From: Paenibacillus barcinonensis
GTDB lineage: Bacteria > Bacillota > Bacilli > Paenibacillales > Paenibacillaceae
DNA length: 64,000 nucleotides
Direction of reading: 5' to 3'
Assembly: GCF_003217495.1 (NCBI RefSeq)
Contig: NZ_QJSW01000014.1
Coordinates: 62,001 to 126,000, forward strand
The notes under the pieces were generated by a model. The model did no database searches. It worked only from the letters and a program-made list of their open reading frames with translations, and had not been told where the DNA came from. Positions 35,139 through 45,232 of this stretch are shown piece by piece. Every line of letters begins with the position of its first letter. Position 1 is the first letter of the stretch. A program made the position numbers and the translations under genes.

Positions 35139-37229
35139 ATGAATCACATCCAGCATCACGAGACAGGGAAAGAAGGTAAAGAGACCAAATTATCACCAGG
35201 GAAAAATAAAAAGAAGAGTAAGAAAAAAGCATTTGTCTGGAGTATACGATACAAGCTGCTTCTTTCTTTTCTATGTGTGCTGATCCTGCCAAGTTTGGCG
35301 GTTAGCTTCGTGACTTTAACGATATCCGAGGATACCGTACAAGAGCAGTTGAGCGATAGTGCGATGCAGAGTGTAACAACTGTGAATAAAATTGTAGAGA
35401 GCCATGTAAATAGCAAAATTTTTGATATTAACTTTTTCTCGGACTCACTCGATCCAGCTCTTGTTAAAGGAGAAGAGGATAGTACAGAACTTCAGAAGAA
35501 ATTTGTTCAGTATTTGGGCTTACATCCCGATGTGGTGAATATCTTTGTCGGATCGACAGAAGGAGTCATGGTCCGCGGGAAGCCCACAGCAAGCAGCCTG
35601 CGCGGAGAAGCCTTTGATCCAAGAGAGCGGGAATGGTACAAGCTGGCGATGAATAAGCCGGGCACAGTTGCGGTCTCCCCGGTCACGAAAAATACCGAAG
35701 GCTTGCCGGTGGTATTTATCTCCAAAACGTTAAAGGATCAATCGGCTGTCATTGGTTTGTCACTCGACTTGACGGATCTTCGCGATCAGGCTCAAGCGAA
35801 GGTAGGTAGCGAAGGATATGTCATTATTGAGGATGGCAATCAGAATTATGTCGTGTCTCCAGTAAAAGAGGTAGGCACAAAAGATACTAGTGGTGTAATG
35901 AATCAGATGTATGAGAGTAAGGAAGGTCAGTTCGAGTACATATTCGAAGGACGTCCCAAAATGATGATTTTCACAACAAATGAAGCGACAGGCTGGAAAA
36001 TAGCAGGTACGATGTTCAAAAGTGAAGTGACCGATGCAAGCAAGGAGATTCGTTTGGCTACGCTTATTGTGCTGCTTGCTTCTGTTCTTCTGGCTACCCT
36101 GTACATTTTTTGGTTCACTGGTTCAATGATTCGTCCGATCAAACGGCTTCAGGAAAATGCCCGAGCCGTCAGCAAGGGTGATCTCACTGTGAAGATGGAC
36201 AGTAGACGCAAGGATGAAGTCGGTGAACTGGCGAAGTATTTTGAGCGTATGGTGGATAATTTACGAATGATGATTCTGGGTGTTCAGGAAACTGCGGAGC
36301 AGGTATCTGCATCCTCACAGGAATTGTCTGCGAGTGCGGACCAAACGACAAAAGCTATTGAGCATTCAACGGTGGCTATGCAGGAGCTTGCCGAGGGAGC
36401 AGAGCAACAGGTAAGCAGTGTGAAGGAAGGCTCTGAAGAGATGGAGCGTATGGCAGATGATGTGAGACTGATGTCGGAGCGGGTACAATCCATTACAACT
36501 TCAATGAGAGATACATCCGGAGCAGCTTTTTCAGGAAATGAAGCAGCGGGACAAGCTGTGGAACAGATGAATATCATTCAGGAGACTGTCCAGCAATTGG
36601 GTCAAGTTGTGCACAATCTTCATGACCGCTCGATTGAAATTGGCAGTATGGTGGATGTCATTGCTTCGATCTCGAAGCAGACCAACCTGCTTGCATTGAA
36701 TGCTTCTATAGAAGCAGCCAGAGCAGGGGATGCAGGACGTGGCTTTGCTGTCGTTGCTGGCGAGGTTCGTAAATTGGCTGAAGAATCGGGCAGCTCTGCG
36801 GCGCAGATCGGCGAGCTTGTACATAACATTCGCCGGGATATGGATGCAGCTCTTACAGCGATGAATACGACTCAAAGTCGGGTTGATGAAGGATTACAGG
36901 CTGTGAATACATCCGGACAATCTTTTGCTCAAATTCGTGAAGCGGTTGAGGATGCGGTTCACACCCTGGATGAGCTGTCAGCGACGACAAAGCAATTGGA
37001 GATAGGTGCTTCTCATGTTGTGCAAACGATGACCGACATATCAAATGTCACTCAGGAATCAGCAGCAAGTACCGAGTCCGTCTCGGCATCTTCACAGGAG
37101 CAGCTTGCTTCCGTGGAAGAGATTGCTTCATCCTCCGCACATTTAAACAGCATGGCAGAGCAGCTGCAAGGTTTGTTGGGCATGTTCAAGATGAATGATG
37201 ACAAAGCCAAAGACAGCGGCAAGTCCTGA
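35139..37229 (+). CDS. Methyl-accepting chemotaxis protein with Cache sensor
   Basis: 696 residues. A lysine-rich cytoplasmic start, membrane helix one (about 38-60), an extracellular double-Cache-like domain ([20 protein letters not shown] is typical of dCache_1), membrane helix two (about 305-327), HAMP, then a long coiled-coil signalling domain with the hairpin tip around [40 protein letters not shown]. No C-terminal CheR/CheB pentapeptide is seen. ATG 35139 is preferred over 35133 by spacing to AAGGGGG. The ligand is unknown; the Cache domain suggests small molecules such as amino acids. Confidence 0.95.
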   Translation: MNHIQHHETGKEGKETKLSPGKNKKKSKKKAFVWSIRYKLLLSFLCVLILPSLAVSFVTLTISEDTVQEQLSDSAMQSVTTVNKIVESHVNSKIFDINFFSDSLDPALVKGEEDSTELQKKFVQYLGLHPDVVNIFVGSTEGVMVRGKPTASSLRGEAFDPREREWYKLAMNKPGTVAVSPVTKNTEGLPVVFISKTLKDQSAVIGLSLDLTDLRDQAQAKVGSEGYVIIEDGNQNYVVSPVKEVGTKDTSGVMNQMYESKEGQFEYIFEGRPKMMIFTTNEATGWKIAGTMFKSEVTDASKEIRLATLIVLLASVLLATLYIFWFTGSMIRPIKRLQENARAVSKGDLTVKMDSRRKDEVGELAKYFERMVDNLRMMILGVQETAEQVSASSQELSASADQTTKAIEHSTVAMQELAEGAEQQVSSVKEGSEEMERMADDVRLMSERVQSITTSMRDTSGAAFSGNEAAGQAVEQMNIIQETVQQLGQVVHNLHDRSIEIGSMVDVIASISKQTNLLALNASIEAARAGDAGRGFAVVAGEVRKLAEESGSSAAQIGELVHNIRRDMDAALTAMNTTQSRVDEGLQAVNTSGQSFAQIREAVEDAVHTLDELSATTKQLEIGASHVVQTMTDISNVTQESAASTESVSASSQEQLASVEEIASSSAHLNSMAEQLQGLLGMFKMNDDKAKDSGKS

Positions 37230-37397
37230 TGAATGCAGGCCCAGTACATTTTTTCATAAGATAGCAGAAAATAAAGATAGACATTCCTCCTGATGCCCTG
37301 TATAAATATATCGTCTGGTTCTTACAAGCCAGTGAGAAGTGTATTCTTAATAACAGAGCATGAAGCATATCGAGTCAGGATAGCAGCAGGAGGAACT

Positions 37398-38690
37398 ATG
37401 GTATATATAGCGATACTGATTTTTGTTTTGACAATTACAATGGTCATTTGGCAGCCACGTGGAATCGGCATTGGCTGGAGTGCCTCAGGAGGGGCTATTG
37501 TTGCCCTCGCAGCGGGTGTCGTCAGTTTGAATGATGCTTCGGATGTGGCTTCGATTGTGTGGAATGCGACGCTTGCCTTTGTCGGCATCATTATGATTTC
37601 TTTGATTCTGGACGAAACCGGATTCTTCGAGTGGGCTGCTCTCCACATGGCCCGGCTGGCAGGAGGCAACGGACGCAGACTGTTTCTGTACTCTATTTTG
37701 CTTGGAGCTGCTGTATCTGCCTTGTTTGCGAATGATGGGGCGGCGCTTATTCTGACACCAATTGTACTGGCGATGGTACGTGCATTGAAATTTGATGAGC
37801 GTATGGTGCTGGCTTTTGTCATGGCGAGTGGTTTCATTGCAGATACAACTTCACTGCCACTGGTGGTCAGCAATTTGGTAAACATCGTTTCTGCCGATTT
37901 CTTCGGTATTACATTTGTAGAATATGCGGTGCGCATGATCGTGCCCAATCTGTTCTCCATTGCGGCGAGTACGGCGATGCTGTTTTTGTTTTATCGTAAA
38001 AGCATTCCACTTACGTACGATGTCACGGCTGCTCGTGATCCGAAGGAAGCGATCCGTGATCCGCGTGTGTTCAAAATCGCCTGGTTTATGCTGGGGCTAT
38101 TGCTTGTTGCATATGCATCCAGTGAGTTTCTGCCGATTCCTGTCTCCGTTATTGTAGGGGCGGTAGCACTACTGTTCGGTATTCTTGCACGCAAAAGCGA
38201 AGCGGTTGATCTGAAGCGGGTAATCAAGGAAGCACCATGGTCCATCGTTGTATTCTCAGTGGGGATGTATATCGTTGTGTATGGCTTGCGTAATGCCGGA
38301 TTAACCCATTATCTGAGCGGCTGGCTGGATGCTATAGCGGATTACGGTCTGCTGGCAGCATCATTGGGCATGGGGATTATCGCCGCTATATTATCATCGG
38401 TAATGAACAACCTGCCAACCGTATTGATTAACCTGCTTGCCATTCAAGGAGCACACACCGAAGGTATTGTGCGTGAAGCGATGATCTATGCCAATGTCAT
38501 CGGTTCCGATCTCGGACCGAAAATGACACCGATTGGATCATTAGCAACGTTGCTCTGGCTGCATGTATTGTCCCGCAAAGGTGTGAAGATCACGTGGGGA
38601 TACTATTTCAAGGCAGGTATCATCCTGACCGTTCCAACGCTACTGATTACTTTGGCAGGACTAGCACTTTGGCTATGGCTTCTAGGGTAA
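37398..38690 (+). CDS. arsB: ArsB-type arsenite efflux pump / anion permease
   Basis: 430 residues with about twelve membrane helices. [20 protein letters not shown] and [20 protein letters not shown], then [17 protein letters not shown] and [20 protein letters not shown], are the two paired signature regions of the ArsB/NhaD permease group. ATG 37398 follows GCAGGAGGAACT. No arsR or arsC is nearby, so either it is a lone arsenite pump or it has another anion substrate. A strong terminator follows. Confidence 0.9.
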   Translation: MVYIAILIFVLTITMVIWQPRGIGIGWSASGGAIVALAAGVVSLNDASDVASIVWNATLAFVGIIMISLILDETGFFEWAALHMARLAGGNGRRLFLYSILLGAAVSALFANDGAALILTPIVLAMVRALKFDERMVLAFVMASGFIADTTSLPLVVSNLVNIVSADFFGITFVEYAVRMIVPNLFSIAASTAMLFLFYRKSIPLTYDVTAARDPKEAIRDPRVFKIAWFMLGLLLVAYASSEFLPIPVSVIVGAVALLFGILARKSEAVDLKRVIKEAPWSIVVFSVGMYIVVYGLRNAGLTHYLSGWLDAIADYGLLAASLGMGIIAAILSSVMNNLPTVLINLLAIQGAHTEGIVREAMIYANVIGSDLGPKMTPIGSLATLLWLHVLSRKGVKITWGYYFKAGIILTVPTLLITLAGLALWLWLLG

Positions 38691-38744
38691 AAGAGATGCG
38701 TTGAGCATATCAAACACTAAAAGCGGACATATGATTCTGTTAAA

Positions 38745-38796
38745 AGGCTGTTTCACCAGATGTGCCATGCACATTCAGGTGAGACAGTCTTTTTTG
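38745..38796 (+). terminator. Terminator after arsB
   Basis: Arms AGGCTGTTTCACC and GGTGAGACAGTCT with a 20-base loop, followed by TTTTTTG. Confidence 0.88.
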
Positions 38797-38943
38797 CTGT
38801 TTATTGAATTATTTTTTTGTCCTTATCTGCCTGACATAGAAGACTCTTATATAGAAGAAGCCAATCATTTCTTCTTATAGCGATCTGAGCGCAGCCAGCG
38901 CCGAAGTAGCGAAGGGAACGGAACGATTGTGGAAAAGCGAAGC

Positions 38944-39013
38944 GGTCGCCTTTGTCTCCGAATGTTTACATTTAGAAAATAAAATCAATAAAAATTTGGA
39001 GACAACAGCGATC
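38944..39013. repeat. Long imperfect inverted repeat in the arsB-pstS gap (likely dispersed element)
   Basis: GGTCGC-CT-TTGTCTCCGAAT at 38944-38963 pairs with ATTTGGAGACAA-CA-GCGATC at 38994-39013: an 18-bp stem with two G-U pairs and a 2x2 internal loop around a 30-base AT-rich loop. Around it are GC-rich blocks with repeated GAACG/CGATC words unlike the AT-rich surroundings. It looks like a miniature repeat element rather than coding DNA. A 67-codon frame across it (38927-39130) lacks a ribosome binding site. Confidence 0.5.
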
Positions 39014-39104
39014 GGAAGAACGATCCGTAGCCGGAACGACTGCACAGAGTTCTATTTTAAACGCATTATACTAGTCCAACTCCATTCATACACAACTCGA
39101 ATTT

Positions 39105-39158
39105 TTAACATTGCGTTTACAAAACATTGATTTTCGGATGACATATCAAAACTACAAT
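39105..39158 (+). promoter_or_regulatory. Pho box and promoter of pstSCAB
   Basis: TTAACA (39105), TTTACA (39116) and TTGATT (39127) lie at 11-bp steps, the direct-repeat layout of PhoP binding sites. A -10-like TACAAT is at 39153, placing the boxes at about -60 to -33. Phosphate starvation control of the operon by PhoPR is expected. Confidence 0.7.
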
Positions 39159-39229
39159 GATTAAAGAGTTGATGGTGATCACACAAATTCACAAAACGCC
39201 ATCACTACATTGGGGGAGGAAAACAAAAC

Positions 39230-40162
39230 ATGTTTAAAAAGTTGCCGTTTATTTTGATGACCTTAACGTTCGTACTGGTGCTTGCAGCATGCGGATCGAA
39301 AAACGACGCAGGTACTACAACTGGTGCCGCAAGCAATGGATCAGGAGAAGGTGCTGCTGCTGAACTCAGCGGTAACATTTTGGCTGTTGGTTCAACAGCA
39401 CTTCAGCCTCTGGTAGAGCAAGCCGGGCAAAAATTTATGGCAGTTGATCAATATAAAAAAGTGACTGTACAAGTGCAAGGCGGCGGTAGTGGTACAGGCC
39501 TGACTCAAGTATCTGACGGACAAGCAACAATCGGTAACTCTGACGTGTTTGCAGAAGAGAAAATGGATGATGCTGCTAAAGTAAGTGAGTTGAAGGATCA
39601 TCAGGTGGCTGTAGTTGCTATTGCTCCTGTGAGCAACAAAGATGCAGGCGTAACGGATCTGACCAAACAACAACTGATCGACATTTTCTCTGGTAAAGTG
39701 AAAAACTGGAAAGAAGTTGGCGGTAAAGATCAAGCGATCGTTATCGTAAACCGTCCAGGCAGCTCTGGTACACGTGCAACATTTGAAAAATTCGCTCTGG
39801 GTACCAAAGTTGAAGATATCCAAGGTTCGATTCAAGAGGATTCCTCCGGTACTGTTAAGAAGCTTGTAGCTGAGACTCCAGGCGCAATTGGTTACCTGGC
39901 TCTGTCTTACCTGGACGATAGTCTGCAAGTTCTGAAATATGAAGGTGTAGAAGCGACTGTAGAAAACGTAGAATCCGGTGCTTATCCCGTGTGGGCTTAC
40001 GAGCATATGTACACTAAAGGTGAGCCAGATGCTGCAACTAAAGCGTTCCTTGACTACATCCTGAGTGATGAGATTCAACAAAAAGATGTAACAGAGCTGG
40101 GCTACATTCCAGTGTCTGGTATGAAAGTTAAACGCGATGCAGCAGGTAACGTGACGAAATAA
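39230..40162 (+). CDS. pstS: Phosphate ABC transporter substrate-binding lipoprotein PstS
   Basis: 310 residues. The lipoprotein signal ends VLAAC-G. The mature protein starts with the phosphate-loop region SGNILAVGSTALQPLVEQAG and has GGGSGTGLTQVSDG and NRPGSSGTRATFEKFALG, typical of PstS. Captures phosphate outside the membrane. Start follows TGGGGGAGGAAAACAAAAC. The pstC gene follows after a stem-loop. Confidence 0.95.
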   Translation: MFKKLPFILMTLTFVLVLAACGSKNDAGTTTGAASNGSGEGAAAELSGNILAVGSTALQPLVEQAGQKFMAVDQYKKVTVQVQGGGSGTGLTQVSDGQATIGNSDVFAEEKMDDAAKVSELKDHQVAVVAIAPVSNKDAGVTDLTKQQLIDIFSGKVKNWKEVGGKDQAIVIVNRPGSSGTRATFEKFALGTKVEDIQGSIQEDSSGTVKKLVAETPGAIGYLALSYLDDSLQVLKYEGVEATVENVESGAYPVWAYEHMYTKGEPDAATKAFLDYILSDEIQQKDVTELGYIPVSGMKVKRDAAGNVTK

Positions 40163-40187
40163 TCTCTAAACTTGCGCATACAGCGAG

Positions 40188-40212
40188 AGAGGCGGACTCA
40201 GGTCCTGCCTCT
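40188..40212 (+). other. Stem-loop in the pstS-pstC spacer
   Basis: Arms AGAGGCGGAC and GTCCTGCCTCT around TCAG, followed by TTTAC. Likely a partial terminator or 3' stabiliser giving more PstS than permease. Confidence 0.6.
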
Positions 40213-40304
40213 TTACGCAGTTTGCTCTGAAAATATCCCATATTTTGCATCAATTCCACTATAGAAGGATGGTTGTTATGGAACAGACCGGAGGGGGAAC
40301 GGTA

Positions 40305-41213
40305 ATGAATAGCAAGGCGAAGTCACGCCGACCCTTGAGAGAGAAGCACTACTGGGAAGAGTGGACAGGACGAATCTATACGTCGATTTGTGTTGTTTTC
40401 CTGATCGTTGTCATGTTTTCCATTGTATATTTTGTAGCCTCCAAAGGGCTGTCAACATTTTTCCAGAATGGCATAAGCTTGAGTGATTTTCTGACGGGAA
40501 AAACATGGAATCCAACAGGAGAACCTGCGGCCTATGGCGCGCTGCCGTTTATCACAGGTTCGTTTATTACAACTTTTCTGGCCGCATTGATTGCAAGTCC
40601 GCTTAGCCTGTGTGCAGCACTCTTCATGACGGAGATCGTACCGGGCAAAGGTAAAAAAATACTGCAGCCTGCGATCGAGCTTTTGTCTGGTATTCCTTCG
40701 GTTGTTTACGGCTTTATTGGTCTTAGTGTTATCGTGCCTTTGCTGCGCAGCATGTTCGGCGGTGCAGGTGTCGGGATTGCAGCCGGATGCCTTGTGTTGT
40801 CCGTTATGATTCTGCCGACCGTGACCAGTATTATGGCAGATGCCCTGTCCGCGCTTCCTAAAGGGCTTCGTGAATCGTCCTATGCACTGGGTGCAACGCG
40901 CTGGCAAACAATCTATCGGGTTATTATTCCGACCGTTCTGCCGGCACTGCTTACAGGCATTGTTCTGGGCATGGCCCGTGCCTTCGGTGAAGCACTTGCG
41001 GTACAGATGGTTATTGGTAATGCTCCGCATGTACCGACCTCCCTGCTGGAATCGGCTTCAACGTTAACAAGCGTAATTACGTTGAGTATGGGTAACACCA
41101 CGATGGGCTCTGTCCATAACAATGCACTTTGGAGTATGGCGCTTGTACTTCTGGTCATGACCTTTGTCTTTGTCATTCTGGTTCGCCTGCTTGAAAGGAG
41201 AAACCGGGTATGA
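40305..41213 (+). CDS. pstC: Phosphate ABC transporter permease PstC
   Basis: About 302 residues with six membrane helices. The EAA loop is ESSYALGATRWQTIYRVIIP and the family-specific ELLSGIPSVVYGFIGL precedes it. ATG 40305 has GGAGGGGG upstream; 40278 and 40245 are longer options. Overlaps pstA by 4 bp. Confidence 0.93.
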   Translation: MNSKAKSRRPLREKHYWEEWTGRIYTSICVVFLIVVMFSIVYFVASKGLSTFFQNGISLSDFLTGKTWNPTGEPAAYGALPFITGSFITTFLAALIASPLSLCAALFMTEIVPGKGKKILQPAIELLSGIPSVVYGFIGLSVIVPLLRSMFGGAGVGIAAGCLVLSVMILPTVTSIMADALSALPKGLRESSYALGATRWQTIYRVIIPTVLPALLTGIVLGMARAFGEALAVQMVIGNAPHVPTSLLESASTLTSVITLSMGNTTMGSVHNNALWSMALVLLVMTFVFVILVRLLERRNRV

Positions 41214-42103
41214 AATTAAAGGCAAAAACAGTTGATAAAATTGCAACAGGTGTCATTGTTGTACTGGCTCTTTTCATCGTTGTGCTTCTGCTCGGGTTAC
41301 TCGGCTTCATTCTTTTCCGAGGAATTGGCCAGATCAACTGGCACTTCCTGACGAGTGCACCACAACTGCTTAAAGGCGGCGGGGGGATTGGCCCGCAATT
41401 GTTCAACTCAATATTTTTGCTTGTGTTGACGTTAATTATTACGATCCCGCTCGGCTGGGGCGGCGGTATTTATATGGCGGAATACGCCAAGCCGGGACGG
41501 ATCACAAGCTTCATTCGTCTGGTTGTTGAAGTATTGTCTTCATTCCCGTCCATCGTCATCGGTTTGTTCGGACTATTATTGATTGTTAATACATTTGGTC
41601 TTGGTTTCTCACTCTTATCGGGTGCTATGGCGCTGGCTGTTTTCAACCTGCCGCTGATGGTGCGTACGACGGAGCAAGCCTTCCGTGCTGTTCCCAAAGA
41701 GCAGAAGGAAGCAGGCCTGGCTCTTGGTTTGTCCAAATGGAAAATCATTACGTCCATTCTGCTGCCAGTAGCACTGCCAAGCTTGATCACGGGAACGATT
41801 CTGGCCTCTGGCCGGATCTTCGGTGAAGCTGCCGCTCTGATGTTCACTGCCGGAATGAGCAGCCCGCCGCTGGACTTCACGGATTGGAATCCGACCAGCC
41901 CAAGATCGCCAATTAACCCGCTACGCCCTGCCGAAACCTTGGCTGTGCATATCTGGAAAGTGAACAGCGAGGGCATTGGACCCGATTCCAAAGAAATCGC
42001 AGCAGGTGCATCGGCCGTATTGGTTATTCTGGTGCTTGCGTTTAATCTGAGTGCACGCTGGATCGGCCGTGTTCTATACCGCCGGATGACAGCTTCGAAA
42101 TAA
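41210..42103 (+). CDS. pstA: Phosphate ABC transporter permease PstA
   Basis: 297 residues with six membrane helices; GGIYMAEYAKPG, LSSFPSIVIGLFGLLL and the EAA loop KEAGLALGLSKWKIITSILL are PstA features. Forms the channel with PstC. The start is in an ATGA overlap with pstC. Confidence 0.93.
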   Translation: MKLKAKTVDKIATGVIVVLALFIVVLLLGLLGFILFRGIGQINWHFLTSAPQLLKGGGGIGPQLFNSIFLLVLTLIITIPLGWGGGIYMAEYAKPGRITSFIRLVVEVLSSFPSIVIGLFGLLLIVNTFGLGFSLLSGAMALAVFNLPLMVRTTEQAFRAVPKEQKEAGLALGLSKWKIITSILLPVALPSLITGTILASGRIFGEAAALMFTAGMSSPPLDFTDWNPTSPRSPINPLRPAETLAVHIWKVNSEGIGPDSKEIAAGASAVLVILVLAFNLSARWIGRVLYRRMTASK

Positions 42104-42115
42104 GGAGGAACCGAC

Positions 42116-42871
42116 ATGGCCATACCTTTTGGTACGGAACAGTTAAGCATATATTATGGGCATTTCCAGGCGGTCAAACAGATTAGCCTTACCTTCCCGG
42201 AGTCCAGTGTAACCGCATTGATCGGCCCTTCGGGCTGCGGTAAATCCACCTTCCTGCGTTCATTGAACCGGATGAATGATGAGATTGCCGGCTCTCGTAC
42301 AGAGGGACATATCTGGATGGATGGCAACGACCTGAATGAACCGGGCACAGACGTTATCAAGCTTCGGCAGAAGATTGGTATGGTGTGGCAGAAGCCGAAC
42401 CCTTTTCATAAATCCATCTACAACAATATCGCGTTTGGCCCCCGCTACCGTGGTACAAAGAGTAAAAAAGCACTGGATGAGATTGTGGAAAAAAGCTTGC
42501 GCCGCGCCGCTCTGTGGGATGAAGTAAAAGACAGGCTGCATGACTCGGCTCTGGCACTGTCGGGTGGTCAGCAGCAGCGTCTTTGTATCGCCCGGGCGTT
42601 ATCCGTAGATCCGCAGATTCTGCTGCTCGATGAGCCGGCATCTGCGCTTGACCCGGTATCCACAGGCAAGGTGGAGGAATTGATCTCTGAGCTCAAGCAG
42701 GAGCTGCGCATTGTCATTGTGACACATAATATGCAGCAGGCTGCGCGTATCTCGGATTATACGGCTTATTTTTATCTGGGTAGCCTGGTGGAGCATGGGG
42801 ATACGGAGCATATTTTCACCAACCCGGATAACCGTCTGACACAGGAATACATTATGGGTCGTTTTGGTTAA
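42116..42871 (+). CDS. pstB: Phosphate ABC transporter ATPase PstB
   Basis: 251 residues. [20 protein letters not shown] at the start, Walker [20 protein letters not shown], signature [15 protein letters not shown], Walker [17 protein letters not shown] and His switch [14 protein letters not shown], all in the PstB form. Start follows AAGGAGGAACCGAC. No phoU gene follows within the window. Confidence 0.96.
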   Translation: MAIPFGTEQLSIYYGHFQAVKQISLTFPESSVTALIGPSGCGKSTFLRSLNRMNDEIAGSRTEGHIWMDGNDLNEPGTDVIKLRQKIGMVWQKPNPFHKSIYNNIAFGPRYRGTKSKKALDEIVEKSLRRAALWDEVKDRLHDSALALSGGQQQRLCIARALSVDPQILLLDEPASALDPVSTGKVEELISELKQELRIVIVTHNMQQAARISDYTAYFYLGSLVEHGDTEHIFTNPDNRLTQEYIMGRFG

Positions 42872-42920
42872 CTGTTGTTTGGCGGGATGATGAAAATTCG
42901 GAATGAAATTAATCTACAAG

Positions 42921-42971
42921 ATACCTTATAGAGCAGACTTGTGTATTCGTCTCTCTATGGGGTATTTTTTT
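42921..42971. terminator. Terminator after pstB, between convergent genes
   Basis: Arms ATACC-TT-ATAGAG..GAC and GTC..CTCTAT-GG-GGTAT, followed by TTTTTTT. Confidence 0.8.
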
Positions 42972-42999
42972 TGAACACGTATTTCTATCCAGGATATGG

Positions 43000-43623
43000 T
43001 CACTTGTAATAAGGTCCCATTTGTTTGTCAGAGAAATGAAATGGCGATTGGATGTCCTTCATCCACATATTGCCTTTAATGATGAGGAGATACACAGCGA
43101 TGGCAAAGTATGCAAATCCGATGATCCAGTCGGTGGTGCTTGCCAGCTTGTGCTCTATGATGTAATACAGATACCATCCCCCGATTGGGAAATGGAGAAC
43201 CAGCACGGCGAACAGGCCGGGATTATACCATGTTTTGGCTTTGATGTTGGCGAATATGCCATGCCAGATAAACTGGAAAAAGCCCATAAAGATTGGGGCC
43301 AGTGCCAGCCAAATGAGGGTTGGGAAAAAGACGGGTAGAAGATAAAAAACATAGGCGATGATCAGATTAATGACCATGGCCGACTGCGGATTCAGAGGAT
43401 AATGCTTGGGTTGAGCACTTTTGAATATAACAATGTTGAATAAACCGCCAAAATAGCCAGGCCAGCGATACTCTTCAAATTGATGCACCAGAATAGCAAT
43501 GAAGCTAAGCCACAAGATCATGCTCAGTTCGGACATGGAATGATAATTCAGAACCATGCCGATTGCCGTTACCGCAGCCACCAGCATCCCCAGATCAGGC
43601 CAGTATTTACGCATCATATTCAT
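43000..43623 (-). CDS. HXXEE domain membrane protein
   Basis: 207 residues with about six membrane helices. The HXXEE motif is HQFEEYRWPGYFGG (about residue 46), and a second His cluster FQFIWHGIFAN occurs later. The family is widespread and of unknown role. ATG 43623 follows GAGGAGAG. It lies 13 bp after the tetR stop on the same strand, so it is probably the target or partner of that regulator. Confidence 0.85.
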   Translation of the reverse strand: MNMMRKYWPDLGMLVAAVTAIGMVLNYHSMSELSMILWLSFIAILVHQFEEYRWPGYFGGLFNIVIFKSAQPKHYPLNPQSAMVINLIIAYVFYLLPVFFPTLIWLALAPIFMGFFQFIWHGIFANIKAKTWYNPGLFAVLVLHFPIGGWYLYYIIEHKLASTTDWIIGFAYFAIAVYLLIIKGNMWMKDIQSPFHFSDKQMGPYYK

Positions 43624-43636
43624 GAGTAATCTCTCC

Positions 43637-44224
43637 TCACATCTTCTTGTTTGAAAAATAACGCTCCAGCAGCAGATCAATTTGTCGTTCCACAGGCTTC
43701 ACTTCGATGCCAGAGCCCGCCTCAAGAGTCTGTTTCATTAGTGCTGGCATGAACACGGCACCAAAGACCTGCATCACCATCATCATTAGAATGTCTTGAT
43801 CCTGTTCATGGGTCAGCTCCTTGAGCAGACTTTTGATCTTGTCAAATCCGATAACCCGCATAAACTCCCCGTACTCCTGCTGTGACGCAAATAAGTTGGC
43901 TCCCATGGTAATCACTCGCGACAACAGTTCAGGATACTGCTCTATTCCTTGTACATAATGCAGCAGAAAACGCTTCAAGCGCTGCTCAGGTGGCAGAGAA
44001 AGGTCATCCAGTACCTCAAAAGATTCCTGAAAACCCGATAGCAGGATTCGTATTACTTCGCTAATCAGCTTATCCTTGGAGCCGAAGTAATAATTCACCA
44101 GTGCTACGTTTGTATTCGAACGTTGAGCAATGCCGCGGATGGTGATCTTCTCGAATCCTTCCTGTTTGATCATCTCAAGCGCAGTTTGAAGAATGATTCC
44201 TTTGGTTTCATTGTTCTTGTCCAA
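43637..44224 (-). CDS. TetR family transcriptional regulator
   Basis: 195 residues. The helix-turn-helix is ILQTALEMIKQEGFEKITIR then GIAQRSNTNVALVNYYFGSK. The TTG start has AAGGAGGGAGCAAGAAGC upstream. Tandem palindromes (44253-44275) just upstream are a likely self-operator. It forms an operon with the HXXEE membrane protein gene. Confidence 0.88.
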   Translation of the reverse strand: MDKNNETKGIILQTALEMIKQEGFEKITIRGIAQRSNTNVALVNYYFGSKDKLISEVIRILLSGFQESFEVLDDLSLPPEQRLKRFLLHYVQGIEQYPELLSRVITMGANLFASQQEYGEFMRVIGFDKIKSLLKELTHEQDQDILMMMVMQVFGAVFMPALMKQTLEAGSGIEVKPVERQIDLLLERYFSNKKM

Positions 44225-44252
44225 AGCTTCTTGCTCCCTCCTTTTTGTTTTA

Positions 44253-44275
44253 AAACAATGTTTAAAACGTCGTTT
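44253..44275. promoter_or_regulatory. Probable TetR self-operator (two AAAC-N3-GTTT repeats)
   Basis: AAACAATGTTT at 44253 and AAACGTCGTTT at 44265, starts 12 bp apart, 29 bp before the tetR start codon. Confidence 0.6.
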
Positions 44276-44508
44276 AATTCATCTTAACACCACATGTGTC
44301 TGAATTCAACAATCTATTTTCCAGCATATGGGGTAACATCTATCATGGAATTTGACCTGACAGAATAAAAATGCGAGGCTTGAAGCATTGTAATGGGGTT
44401 ATTTTCCTTCTAAAGCTTTGCGTAATTGACATTTATAAAGAAAGTATTAACTTTACAGAATCTTTCGGATTCTTCGCTACACTTTAGGCATGGGAGGATG
44501 GAAGCGCA

Positions 44509-45232
44509 ATGACAGACAAGGATAACATACTGCTGGTAGAGGATGACCCGGAAATAGCTCGTATTCTGCTGGATCATCTGCGCCGTGAAGGGTATGCAGT
44601 AACCTGGGCATCAAGTGGACTTGAGAGCTGGGAGGACTTCAGGAAGGGGGGAGTATCAGCTTGTTCTGCTTGATCTGATGCTGCCGGAGATGGATGGATT
44701 TACCGTATGTAAACATGTCAGGTTAATCAGTGATGTTCCCGTATTAATCATGAGTGCACGTCATCAGGAGGAAAGCAAACTGAAGGGGCTCGGCCTGGGT
44801 GCGGATGATTATATCACGAAACCCTTCAGCCTTGCTGAGCTTACAGCGCGGATAGAAGCCCACCTGAGCAGATATCGCAGATATCAGGGGAGTCAATCCG
44901 GTTCTTCATCCAGTTCTGTTCTCCAGAAATACAATGACGGATTGTCCATCCACCCGTTGAATCAGCAGGTGATGCTGAATGGTACCGAGCTGCAGCTGAC
45001 GGGAAAAGAAGGAGCGCTGCTTATGCTGCTGGCTTCGCATCAAGGCCGGGCATTCACGAAAACGGAAATTTATGAACATGTGTGGGGCCAGCCGGCAGAG
45101 GGAAGCTCAAGCACAGTCACTGTACACGTGAAAAGTCTGCGGGCAAAGCTGGGAGATGAGCCTCATCAGCCGCTCTGGATTCAAACGGTATGGGGCAGTG
45201 GCTACCGCTTTATTGGGGAGCGGATTGAATGA
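44509..45232 (+). pseudogene. OmpR-family response regulator broken by a single-base frameshift
   Basis: ATG 44509 (GGGAGGATGGAAGCGCA upstream) opens a receiver domain, NILLVEDDPEIARILLDHLR, but the frame stops near 44680. The second frame continues exactly where the first should: EYQLVLLDLMLPEMDGFTV (phospho-Asp), GADDYITKPFSLAELTARIE and a winged-helix domain ending GSGYRFIGERIE. Removing one G from the run of six at 44646-44651 joins them as FRKGEYQLVLLDLM to a full-length regulator of about 240 residues. Either a base-call slip in the G run or a true inactivation. The partner kinase overlaps its end (ATGA). Confidence 0.85.

Noticed and set aside
38927-39130. 67-codon open frame between arsB and pstS
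   Set aside because: No ribosome binding site, crosses the palindromic repeat element and the Pho box.
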